A DNA stretch of 64,000 nt, from assembly GCF_003997495.1 (NCBI RefSeq), contig NZ_RZRU01000029.1, positions 1-64,000 on the forward strand, given 5' to 3'. This stretch comes from Mesorhizobium sp. M7A.F.Ca.US.008.03.1.1. Its GTDB lineage: Bacteria; Pseudomonadota; Alphaproteobacteria; Rhizobiales; Rhizobiaceae. A program made the position numbers and the translations under genes. The notes beneath the pieces are model-generated. The model saw only the letters and a program-made list of their open reading frames with translations, was not told the DNA's origin and did no database searches. Shown here piece after piece: positions 9,249-16,310 of this stretch; position 1 is the first letter of the stretch, and the number at the start of each line of letters is the position of its first letter.

Positions 9249-9995
9249 ATGAATTGGTCATTCCAACTCTACAGCGCCCGCAATTTCCTGCCCTGGGAAG
9301 GCGTGCTCGCCACGCTCGGCAAGCTCGGCTACACGCAAGTCGAAGGCTTTGGCGGCGTCTATGACGATCCCAAGGCCTTTCGCACTGAGCTCGACAAGAA
9401 CGGGCTCGCCATGCCGACGGGGCATTTCTCGATCGACGCGCTCGAGAACGATTTCGACGGCGTGCGCAGAACCGCCGACGCACTCGGCATCACGCTGCTC
9501 ATCTGCCCTTTCCTGATGCCCGATCAGCGACCATCCGACGCGGCCGGCTGGCGCGGCTTCGGCGAACGCCTGGCCAAGGTCGGTGATGCCGCGAAAAAGG
9601 CCGGCTACGGCTTTGCCTGGCACAACCATGATTTCGAGTTCAAGAAACTTGCCGACGGATCGGTGCCGCAGGACCACATCCTGTCATCCGCGCCCGATGT
9701 CAGCTGGGAGATGGACGTTGCCTGGGTGGTGCGCGGCGGCGATGATCCGCTGCCGTGGATCGAGAAACACGGCAAGCGCATCAGTGCCGTCCACGTCAAG
9801 GACATGGCCAAGCCCGGCGAGGGGCTGGACGAGGATGGCTGGTCGGATGTCGGCCATGGCACCATCGACTGGGCCGGCCTGATCAAGGTGTTGCGTGCCA
9901 AGAGTGCTGCCCAATACTACGTCATGGAACAGGACAACCCCAACGACATCGAGCGTTTCGCCCGCCGCTCCATCGCAGCCGCCCAAACCTATTAG
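9249..9995 (+). CDS. sugar phosphate isomerase/epimerase (TIM barrel, AP endonuclease 2 family)
   Basis: A 248-residue TIM-barrel protein of the xylose-isomerase-like fold. Metal-site segments are visible: the His/Asp pair HNHDFEF (about 121-127), EMDVAW, HVKDM (about 186) and the C-terminal MEQDNP glutamate. Members isomerise or epimerise sugars, keto-sugars and inositol derivatives. It lies 53 bp after the ATPase and 11 bp before a Gfo/Idh dehydrogenase. That pairing is common in pathways that oxidise a sugar hydroxyl to a keto-sugar and then rearrange it. The substrate is unknown. Confidence 0.85.
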   Translation: MNWSFQLYSARNFLPWEGVLATLGKLGYTQVEGFGGVYDDPKAFRTELDKNGLAMPTGHFSIDALENDFDGVRRTADALGITLLICPFLMPDQRPSDAAGWRGFGERLAKVGDAAKKAGYGFAWHNHDFEFKKLADGSVPQDHILSSAPDVSWEMDVAWVVRGGDDPLPWIEKHGKRISAVHVKDMAKPGEGLDEDGWSDVGHGTIDWAGLIKVLRAKSAAQYYVMEQDNPNDIERFARRSIAAAQTY

Positions 9996-10006
9996 GAGCA
10001 ATCAGC

Positions 10007-11149
10007 ATGGCAAAGAAACTTGGCATCGGCGTGATCGGCTGCGGCAACATCTCGAAAGCGTATTTTTCGCTGGCGCCGCTGTTTCGCGGCATCGAGATGC
10101 GTGCCTGCGCCGACATCAACATGGAGGCGGCCAAGGCGCGGGCGAAGGAGTTCAAACTGCGCGCCGAAACCGTCGAAGACCTGCTTGATGCCGATGACAT
10201 CGACATCATCGTCAATCTCACCATCCCGGCGGTGCATTACGAGGTGTCGAAGCAGATCCTCGATGCCGGCAAGCACGTCTATTCGGAAAAGCCGTTCGTG
10301 CTGTCGGTCAAGGAAGGGCTCGACCTTAAGAAGCGGGCGGAGAAAAAGGGTCTGCGGATCGGCTCGGCGCCAGACACTTTCCTCGGCGGCGCACATCAAC
10401 TGGTGCGCAACCTGATCGACACCGGCAAGCTGGGCAAGGTCACGAGTGGTACCTGCCATGTCATGGGCCACGGCATGGAGCATTGGCACCCCAATCCGGA
10501 TTTCTTCTTCCAGCCGGGCGCCGGTCCCGTGCTCGACATCGGACCGTATTACATCACCAATCTGATCCAGCTGATCGGGCCGGTGAAGCAGGTCGCGGCC
10601 TTCGCGACGACGCCGGCCAAGGAGCGGACGATCAGTTCAAAGCCGCGCGCGGGTGAAAAGATACCGGTCAACACGCCGACGACCATCCATGGGCTGCTGG
10701 AGTTCGAGAACGGCGCCGTTATCACGCTCAACACCAGCTGGGACGTCTGGGCTCACGGCCACGCGCCGATGGAGCTTTATGGCGAGGCCGGTACGGTGTT
10801 CGTGCCGGATCCGAATTTCTTCGGTGGTGACGTTCGCTTCACCGACGCGGCCAAGCCGGTCAAGAAGCTGCCGAACTGGCCGCATCCGTTCGGCGTGCCC
10901 AACGAGATGCATTCGCAAGGCATGATGGCCAACTACCGCACATCGGGCCTCGCCGACATGGCGGTGGCGATCGCGGAAGGCCGGCCGCACCGCTGTTCGA
11001 TGGAGCTGGCGCTGCACGCCGTCGACGTGATGACCGGCCTGCTGCGCTCCGGTGAAACCGGCAAGTTCGTCGCCATGCAGACCACCTGCGAACGGCCGGC
11101 AGCACTTGGCGTCAAGGAAGCCAAGGAGCTTTTGGCGAAGAAGAAATAG
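10007..11149 (+). CDS. Gfo/Idh/MocA family oxidoreductase
   Basis: A 380-residue NAD(P)-dependent sugar dehydrogenase. It has the Rossmann motif GVIGCGNIS near residues 8-16, the family's conserved EKP (YSEKPFVLSVKEG), and GPVLDIGPYYITNL of the C-terminal beta-sheet domain, which carries the catalytic Asp/Tyr region. The ATG at 10007 follows AGGAG and matches the family N-terminus. Together with the upstream isomerase and downstream aldo/keto reductase it forms the catabolic half of the sugar operon. The exact sugar cannot be read from sequence. Confidence 0.9.
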   Translation: MAKKLGIGVIGCGNISKAYFSLAPLFRGIEMRACADINMEAAKARAKEFKLRAETVEDLLDADDIDIIVNLTIPAVHYEVSKQILDAGKHVYSEKPFVLSVKEGLDLKKRAEKKGLRIGSAPDTFLGGAHQLVRNLIDTGKLGKVTSGTCHVMGHGMEHWHPNPDFFFQPGAGPVLDIGPYYITNLIQLIGPVKQVAAFATTPAKERTISSKPRAGEKIPVNTPTTIHGLLEFENGAVITLNTSWDVWAHGHAPMELYGEAGTVFVPDPNFFGGDVRFTDAAKPVKKLPNWPHPFGVPNEMHSQGMMANYRTSGLADMAVAIAEGRPHRCSMELALHAVDVMTGLLRSGETGKFVAMQTTCERPAALGVKEAKELLAKKK

Positions 11150-11163
11150 GGCAGCACACCTCA

Positions 11164-11193
11164 ACCCTCTCCCCGTTCCGACGGAGAGAGGGT
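11164..11193. repeat. short hairpin element (family C copy 1)
   Basis: Inverted arms ACCCTCTCCCCGT and ACGGAGAGAGGGT (one mismatch, 4-nt loop) lie between two operon genes. A related hairpin occurs at 63318-63343. No U-tract follows, so it is not an obvious terminator; it could mark an mRNA stability boundary inside the operon. Confidence 0.55.
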
Positions 11194-11269
11194 AAAGGTG
11201 ACGGGCAGAGCCAACTCGCCGCGTTATCGCGATGCAGCCGACCGGCTCGTTTCCATTGAGGATTTTCCG

Positions 11270-12316
11270 ATGCCCTACACGCCTGCCGAAAACCGCTATG
11301 AAAAGATGATCTACAACCGCTGTGGCCGCTCCGGCCTGAAGCTGCCGGCAATCTCGCTGGGGTTGTGGCATAATTTCGGCAACGACACGCCGCACAAGAC
11401 CAAGCAGGCGATCGCGCGCAAGGCCTTCGACCTCGGCATCACGCATTTCGACCTTGCCAACAATTACGGTCCGCCGCCCGGTTCTGCCGAAACCGCCTTC
11501 GGCGAAATCCTGCGCACCGACTTCGCCGCCTATCGCGATGAGCTGATCATCTCGACCAAGGCCGGCTACGAGATGTGGGCCGGCCCCTACGGCGAATGGG
11601 GTGGGCGCAAATACATTTTGGCCAGCCTCGACCAGAGCCTCAAGCGGATGGGGCTCGACTATGTCGATATCTTCTATTCGCACCGTTTCGATCCCGACAC
11701 GCCGCTGGAAGAAACGATGGGTGCGCTCGACCATGCCGTGCGCTCGGGCAAGGCGCTCTATGCCGGCATCTCGTCCTACAATTCGCAGCGCACGCGCGAG
11801 GCCGCCGATATCTTGAAGCAGCTTGGCACGCCTTGCGTCATCCACCAGCCGAGCTATTCGATGCTGAACCGCTGGGTGGAGGAAGACGGCTTGCTCGACA
11901 CGCTCGAAGGGCTCGGCGTCGGTTCCATCGTGTTCTCGCCGCTGGCGCAAGGCATGCTGACCAACAAGTATCTCGGCGGCATCCCGGACGGCAGCCGCGC
12001 CTCCCAGGGCAAGTCGCTGAAGACAGCCTTCATCAACGACAAGACCATCGCCAACATCAAGGCGCTCGATGCGATCGCCAGCAAGCGCGGACAGACGCTG
12101 GCGCAGATGGCGCTGGCCTGGGTGCTGCGCAAGGGCAGGGTGACCTCGGCACTCATCGGCGCCAGCCGGCCGGAGCAGGTCGAGGACTGCGTCGGCGCGC
12201 TCAAGGTGCTCGACTTCAGCGATGCCGAACTCGCCGAGATCGACACCTATGCGCGCGAATCCGACATCAATCTGTGGGCAGCTTCGGCCGAGCGCAAAGG
12301 TCCGCCGCGAAAATAG
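11270..12316 (+). CDS. aldo/keto reductase, L-glyceraldehyde 3-phosphate reductase-like (YghZ/AKR14)
   Basis: A 348-residue (alpha/beta)8 NADPH-dependent reductase. Length and N-terminus (NRYEKMIYNRCGRSGLKLP) match the YghZ/Gpr group. The catalytic tetrad Asp (FDLANNYGPPPGSAE), Tyr in the same segment, Lys (ISTKAGYEMW) and His (YSHRFD) are visible. The cofactor-binding end is ALIGASRPEQVED. The start at 11270 is preceded by TTGAGGATTTTCCG; an earlier in-frame codon at 11198 lies in the hairpin-containing gap. It is last in the sugar operon and followed by an intrinsic terminator. It may reduce an aldehyde product of the pathway or detoxify reactive aldehydes. Confidence 0.9.
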   Translation: MPYTPAENRYEKMIYNRCGRSGLKLPAISLGLWHNFGNDTPHKTKQAIARKAFDLGITHFDLANNYGPPPGSAETAFGEILRTDFAAYRDELIISTKAGYEMWAGPYGEWGGRKYILASLDQSLKRMGLDYVDIFYSHRFDPDTPLEETMGALDHAVRSGKALYAGISSYNSQRTREAADILKQLGTPCVIHQPSYSMLNRWVEEDGLLDTLEGLGVGSIVFSPLAQGMLTNKYLGGIPDGSRASQGKSLKTAFINDKTIANIKALDAIASKRGQTLAQMALAWVLRKGRVTSALIGASRPEQVEDCVGALKVLDFSDAELAEIDTYARESDINLWAASAERKGPPRK

Positions 12317-12340
12317 ACCTCGAGCCGGCAAAATAAGAGC

Positions 12341-12362
12341 GGCGGGCAATCCCGCCATTTTT
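12341..12362 (+). terminator. intrinsic terminator of the sugar operon
   Basis: Stem GGCGGG/CCCGCC with a CAAT loop followed by ATTTTT, 24 bp after the aldo/keto reductase stop and before the convergent protease gene. Confidence 0.75.
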
Positions 12363-12386
12363 CACAGGAAGCCAAATGGCCGCGGT

Positions 12387-13481
12387 TCAGGGCGTTTTCG
12401 GTTTCTGCGCCGTGCCCAGTCCCGCCTTTGGTTTGGCAGGCGCCGGAGCAGAGCTCATCTTCGTCTCGATCCAGCCGGTGTAGTTGGCCAGCCGCGTGTA
12501 GATGCCGTAGGCGTCCTTGTGGCCGCAGGCCGCACTGCCGTCAGCCGGGCCTTCGCCCCAGCTGACGACGCCGATTTGGACCGGCTCGTCGGTGCCGGTC
12601 ATGAACAACGGTCCGCCGCTGTCGCCATTGCAGGCATCGCGCACGCCGCTGGTGGTGCCGGCGCAGATCATGTTGCCGGTCAGCGGGTCGGTCATGTCGG
12701 CGGCGATCGCATTGGCGGCCGCGTCGATGCCTTTTTCCGAATAGCGCATACGGCGTGACAGATCGCCGAGTGCGACCTTCAGATCATGCGCATAGATGGC
12801 CTTGATGCCGCTGTTGCAGGCCTGGTTCGGCTGCAGGTCGAGATCGACAACCATCAGCGTGGTCGGGAAGGTGCCATCCTGCATCTTGCCCCAGCCGGTG
12901 ACCGTCGTCTTGCCGGTCTCGGGCGTCGCGTCATGGGTGACCTTGATGGTCGGCGCGTCGGCCGGCTCGGCAAGCCGAAGCAGCCCGAGGTCGTTGTCGA
13001 GGGTCTGCTCGCTGTAGCCCTCGTTGACGATGACCTCCACCACCTTGTGGCGCTTGCCCTCGCTGAGATCGGTGGCGCCGGTCAGCACGGTGACGCTCTC
13101 AGGCGAAACCGGCTGGCCCTTGTCGTTGAGGCAGTGTGCTGCCGTCAGCACCCATTGCGGCGCGATCAGGCTGCCGCCGCAGAATTGGGCGTTGGCCTGC
13201 GATGCCGGGTTCTCGTCCAGCCTGTCGGTGGTGAGCAGCGCGACCTGGAACGGGTAGGCTCCCTTTTCGGCCTGGTTGCCGCCGTAGATGCGATCGGCGC
13301 TGTCGGGATTCTCCGCCGCGGCCTTCGCCCTGGCTTCCGTCACGCGCTTCATTGGCGAGACCGCTGCCTCCGGCCGGGCGACCGCTTCGTCGGCCTGGGT
13401 GGAATTGGCTGCCGCAAGGGCGGCAGCGATGCCGAGCAGCGATGCGGCGGCGGTCGGCCTGAACCGATGGATGATGTTCAC
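12387..13481 (-). CDS. secreted trypsin-like serine protease (S1A), zymogen form
   Basis: A 364-residue chymotrypsin-fold protease. The signal peptide (1-30, ending STQA) is followed by a propeptide to Arg64. The mature N-terminus IYGGNQA (65-71) corresponds to the IVGG of trypsin that inserts on activation. Catalytic triad: His116 (LTAAHC), Asp164 (DNDLGLL) and Ser288 (GDSGGP). Asp282, six residues before the serine, predicts trypsin-like Arg/Lys specificity. A Pro/Ala/Lys-rich tail (344-364) follows. The GTG start at 13481 is chosen because CAGGAGGG lies 6-7 bp upstream and the signal peptide begins there; longer ATG starts would add an unrelated leader. It is divergent from a V8-like protease and near a caspase operon. 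Confidence 0.9.
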   Translation of the reverse strand: MNIIHRFRPTAAASLLGIAAALAAANSTQADEAVARPEAAVSPMKRVTEARAKAAAENPDSADRIYGGNQAEKGAYPFQVALLTTDRLDENPASQANAQFCGGSLIAPQWVLTAAHCLNDKGQPVSPESVTVLTGATDLSEGKRHKVVEVIVNEGYSEQTLDNDLGLLRLAEPADAPTIKVTHDATPETGKTTVTGWGKMQDGTFPTTLMVVDLDLQPNQACNSGIKAIYAHDLKVALGDLSRRMRYSEKGIDAAANAIAADMTDPLTGNMICAGTTSGVRDACNGDSGGPLFMTGTDEPVQIGVVSWGEGPADGSAACGHKDAYGIYTRLANYTGWIETKMSSAPAPAKPKAGLGTAQKPKTP

Positions 13482-13879
13482 CTGAAGCCCTCCTGAGATA
13501 TGTTCCCGAGCGGGCCAGCCCCGGCGCATGATCAACGAAACAAGCCTCACCCTGGTGATCAGGCCGCGCAGCACTTGTTGTTGCGGCACGGCAGGAACAC
13601 CAAGTCGGGCACCGCTTCGCGGATCGCGTTCCTGTGCAGACCCAGCCCAAAACCCTATAGCCCCCCACGGGCTATGTGGAAGCGATTTGTCATTCCAATG
13701 TTGTATTAATTTAGGCAATATATCCGCGCTAGTGCCTTTGGCGGGGCCTGGACAGACTGTAGGGGGTAATGAGCTGGTTCAGGTGCCGGTAATCAAACTC
13801 ATTTTTTGGCCTGACCACGATCTCGACAATATTTGTGTATTTTGATCCAGTCCTTGCTGACTTTTGGGAGAGTCTCACC
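13482..13879. other. 398-bp divergent promoter region between two serine protease genes
   Basis: This non-coding gap carries the start signals of both proteases. It is more A/T-rich in the middle (about 13695-13730 and 13800-13860: TTAATTTAGGCAATATAT; GACAATATTTGTGTATTTTG), consistent with two promoters. No clear operator palindrome was found. Confidence 0.5.
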
Positions 13880-14974
13880 ATGACAAAACTGACAAACGCA
13901 CTTGTTGCGTCCGCGTTGCTGTCCACCGCAATGTGGGCGGTCCCGGTTTTCGCCGCTGATCCTGGCTCCGCCAGTGCCGGCAATGGCGAAAGCGCGCGGG
14001 ACGTGACTTCAGGCGACTACAAGCCCGGGCGGGCAAAGCCAATCGCGCCACCGAAGCTGACCGACGAAGACAGCCGCGCCGCGCCGCTTGCCGACGAGGC
14101 AACGGCCGTCAAATCCTATGGCATCGTCGGACGGTCCGCCGATGGCAAGGAGATCAAGATCGAGCCGAGCGAAGCGCTGCGGGAGCTTATCATCAAGGAA
14201 CTGAATGCTCCGGCCACTGGAAAAGACGGGGCTGAGCGCAAGACCGAGGATCCGGACCTCGGCGAAGGTGAAGCCGGCCGCCAGGTTTTCGGCACCGACG
14301 ATCGCGAGCAGGTCAAGAACACCAAGACCTATCCGTTCTCGGCAATTGGCTATCTCGAAGCCAAATCACCGAAGACGGGCAGCTTCGGCAGCTGTTCGGC
14401 AACGCTGATCGGCCCGCGCACGGTGCTCACCGCCGCGCACTGCCTCTACAGCCACGAGGACAAGGATTGGCTCTCCGACTATTTGTTCGTGCCAGGCCTT
14501 AACGGCAGCACAGCCGACGACGCACCGTTCGGCGCCTTCGCCTTCGAAAGCGCCTATGTGCTGCAAGGCTTCATCGACAACTACCAGGGTTATTATGGTT
14601 CGGTCCTTTTGTGGGATCTCGGCATCGTCACGCTGAAGCAGGATGTCGGCACCAATCTCGGCTGGCTGGGCTATGCGAACTATGAGGATCTCGGCGACTT
14701 CACCGCCAATCTCGTTGGCTATCCCGGCGACAAGCCGATGGGCACGATGTGGAAGGCAAACTGCGAAGTGCACGCCGAAAACATCGCCCCGGAATATTTT
14801 CAGTATGACTGCGATACGTTCCCGGGGTCGAGCGGCAGCTCGGTCTATGCCTACGACAACAAGGCCAAGCAGCGCATCATCACCGGCATCAACGTGGCGG
14901 AAAGCCCCGACGCGAACACCGCCGTGCGCCTGAACGCTGCCAACGTCCAGTGGATCAACAGCCTGTATAAGTAA
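13880..14974 (+). CDS. secreted V8-like (S1B) serine endopeptidase with propeptide
   Basis: A 364-residue exported protease of the glutamyl-endopeptidase type. The signal peptide (1-26) ends VFAA. A long acidic propeptide (27 to about 134) follows, then the catalytic domain starting around QVFGTDDREQV, which resembles the mature start of V8-type enzymes. Triad: His187 (LTAAHC), Asp246 (LLWDLGIV) and Ser318 (FPGSSGSSV). The start at 13880 gives the correct signal peptide; an in-frame ATG at 13835 would put 15 unrelated residues ahead of it. It is divergent from the trypsin-like protease and followed by a strong terminator. Arg134 just before the mature domain is a plausible activation site. 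Substrates are unknown. Confidence 0.87.
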   Translation: MTKLTNALVASALLSTAMWAVPVFAADPGSASAGNGESARDVTSGDYKPGRAKPIAPPKLTDEDSRAAPLADEATAVKSYGIVGRSADGKEIKIEPSEALRELIIKELNAPATGKDGAERKTEDPDLGEGEAGRQVFGTDDREQVKNTKTYPFSAIGYLEAKSPKTGSFGSCSATLIGPRTVLTAAHCLYSHEDKDWLSDYLFVPGLNGSTADDAPFGAFAFESAYVLQGFIDNYQGYYGSVLLWDLGIVTLKQDVGTNLGWLGYANYEDLGDFTANLVGYPGDKPMGTMWKANCEVHAENIAPEYFQYDCDTFPGSSGSSVYAYDNKAKQRIITGINVAESPDANTAVRLNAANVQWINSLYK

Positions 14975-15000
14975 TCACTGCGCATTGGCGGTGGAGACAA

Positions 15001-15030
15001 AGGCGGCGGCGCAATCCCGCCGCCTTTTTT
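15001..15030 (+). terminator. intrinsic terminator of the V8-like protease gene
   Basis: Stem AGGCGGCGG/CCGCCGCCT with a 7-nt loop and six Ts, 26 bp after the stop codon. Confidence 0.85.
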
Positions 15031-15109
15031 CTGGCGGGCGCATTTGTTGCGACCCTTGCACGCGGCCAGCGGCAGGCGCGCATCAGACGGAGGCCGGATT
15101 TTCGCGTCG

Positions 15110-15811
15110 CTATTTGGCTGCAGGCGTGCCGTTGCGCACGTAGCTCTCGATTGCCGAAGCGAATGTGGGAGAACCCGCCTTGCGCTGCTTGTCTATGTAG
15201 CCGGCAAAATAGCTCCAGAAGGAGACGGCATAGTCGCGGAAATAAGCGTCGGTCACCTTGCGCGAACACAGATCGCCGTCGACGCAGAAGGAGAGGCGGT
15301 TGAGGAAATAGACGATGCGGTCGAAATTCTCACTGAAATCGGCGAGCGGCATGTCACCACCGGAGGCAGTCATCGCCTCGATGCCGATCCGTTGCCGGAA
15401 CACCTGCTCCTCGGTCGGCGAGGGGTTGGCGCTGAGCAGATTGTCATATTTGGCGTTGAGGGCCGTCAGACGATCCTTCAGGGCGCGCTGTGCCTGCTGG
15501 TAGTCCTTGTTTTCCCAAAGCTCGACCAGCGACATGGTCTGCTCGACGCGCTTCTGCTCCTGGTTGGCCAGGAACTGATAGACCGAGAACATCAAGGTGA
15601 AGATGATGGCGAGACGCACTGCCATGCCCGACCAGGCATAGACCAGCATGCGCCAGTCGCGGTCGGTGAAGGGATTGCTCTCCTTCTTGATCTCGTGGCT
15701 GCTCGGCCACGGAAAACCTTCGGTGGTTTCCGGCAGCTCCGGTTTGCCGGCCGGCGCCTTTGCGGGTGCGGCGGCTGCTGTTTGCCTGGTGTTGCCCGCC
15801 GGTTTCTTCAT
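15110..15811 (-). CDS. single-pass membrane protein of unknown function (caspase operon)
   Basis: A 233-residue protein of no family I recognise. The first 65 residues are Pro/Ala/Lys-rich and probably cytoplasmic. One membrane helix lies at about 68-90 (LAIIFTLMFSVYQFL), followed by a mainly helical domain of about 140 residues (KRVEQTMSLVELWENKDYQQA onward). The start overlaps the stop of the Cys-rich exported protein by 4 bp (ATGA at 15808-15811), so the two are translationally coupled and probably interact or share regulation. It is third in the operon caspase > Cys-rich protein > this protein, and convergent with the V8-like protease. Confidence 0.75.
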   Translation of the reverse strand: MKKPAGNTRQTAAAAPAKAPAGKPELPETTEGFPWPSSHEIKKESNPFTDRDWRMLVYAWSGMAVRLAIIFTLMFSVYQFLANQEQKRVEQTMSLVELWENKDYQQAQRALKDRLTALNAKYDNLLSANPSPTEEQVFRQRIGIEAMTASGGDMPLADFSENFDRIVYFLNRLSFCVDGDLCSRKVTDAYFRDYAVSFWSYFAGYIDKQRKAGSPTFASAIESYVRNGTPAAK

Positions 15812-16209
15812 CCGCAGCTGTCCAGTTCAATGGTGGCGGAGGGATCAAGCACGATGCCTGGCGCCTCCAGCTTCTTTTTCAGACATTGCAACTGCAGGCG
15901 CGAAATCATGAACTGTACGTCGGGCTCGGCCGCCCCCTTGTTCGGTGACGGCAAGGCTTCGACGACGCCGCGCGAGGCGCAGTTGCTGAGATCGACGACA
16001 ACGGCGCCGCTGCTGCTTTTGGCGATCTGGTCGTATTGATCGAGAAAACACGTCGCCAGTTCCGAGTTGGTGACGATCTGCTTGACGCACAGGCCGCAGG
16101 CCTCGTCCGCCGAAGCGTTGGCGATCAGCAACAGGCCGCCGGCAAGGCCGGCCACCGTTCCACGCCAGGAAAACATAGAATTCTTCACAATCGATCCTAT
16201 CCGTTTCAT
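15808..16209 (-). CDS. small exported Cys-rich protein of unknown function (caspase operon)
   Basis: A 133-residue protein with a signal peptide (hydrophobic GTVAGLAGGLLLIANASA) and a mature part of about 100 residues with six cysteines (ACGLC, ATCF, NCAS, LQCL, DSCG), consistent with disulfides in the periplasm. No family is recognised. The start is uncertain: ATG at 16209, GTG at 16188 (with AGGAT upstream) or ATG at 16176 all give usable signal peptides. It lies 101 bp downstream of the caspase gene and overlaps the membrane-protein gene by 4 bp. It could be a partner, substrate or inhibitor of the neighbouring proteases; this is inference from position only. Confidence 0.7.
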   Translation of the reverse strand: MKRIGSIVKNSMFSWRGTVAGLAGGLLLIANASADEACGLCVKQIVTNSELATCFLDQYDQIAKSSSGAVVVDLSNCASRGVVEALPSPNKGAAEPDVQFMISRLQLQCLKKKLEAPGIVLDPSATIELDSCG

Positions 16210-16310
16210 CCGGCCGTCATGCGTCAAGGCTGCGGCCGGGAATGTTCTCATATCGCGCTGATCGCGCAAGGGCCGGCAGAGCCACGACGGCCTTGGGCGC
16301 CGGCATCCAC

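Noticed and set aside
11164..11193. Intrinsic terminator inside the sugar operon
   Set aside because: The hairpin lacks a U-tract and the next gene continues the operon in the same direction; classed as a repeat hairpin.
12387..13718. Longer ATG start for the trypsin-like protease
   Set aside because: The extra 79 residues lack conservation features and precede a perfect GTG, ribosome site and signal peptide at 13481.
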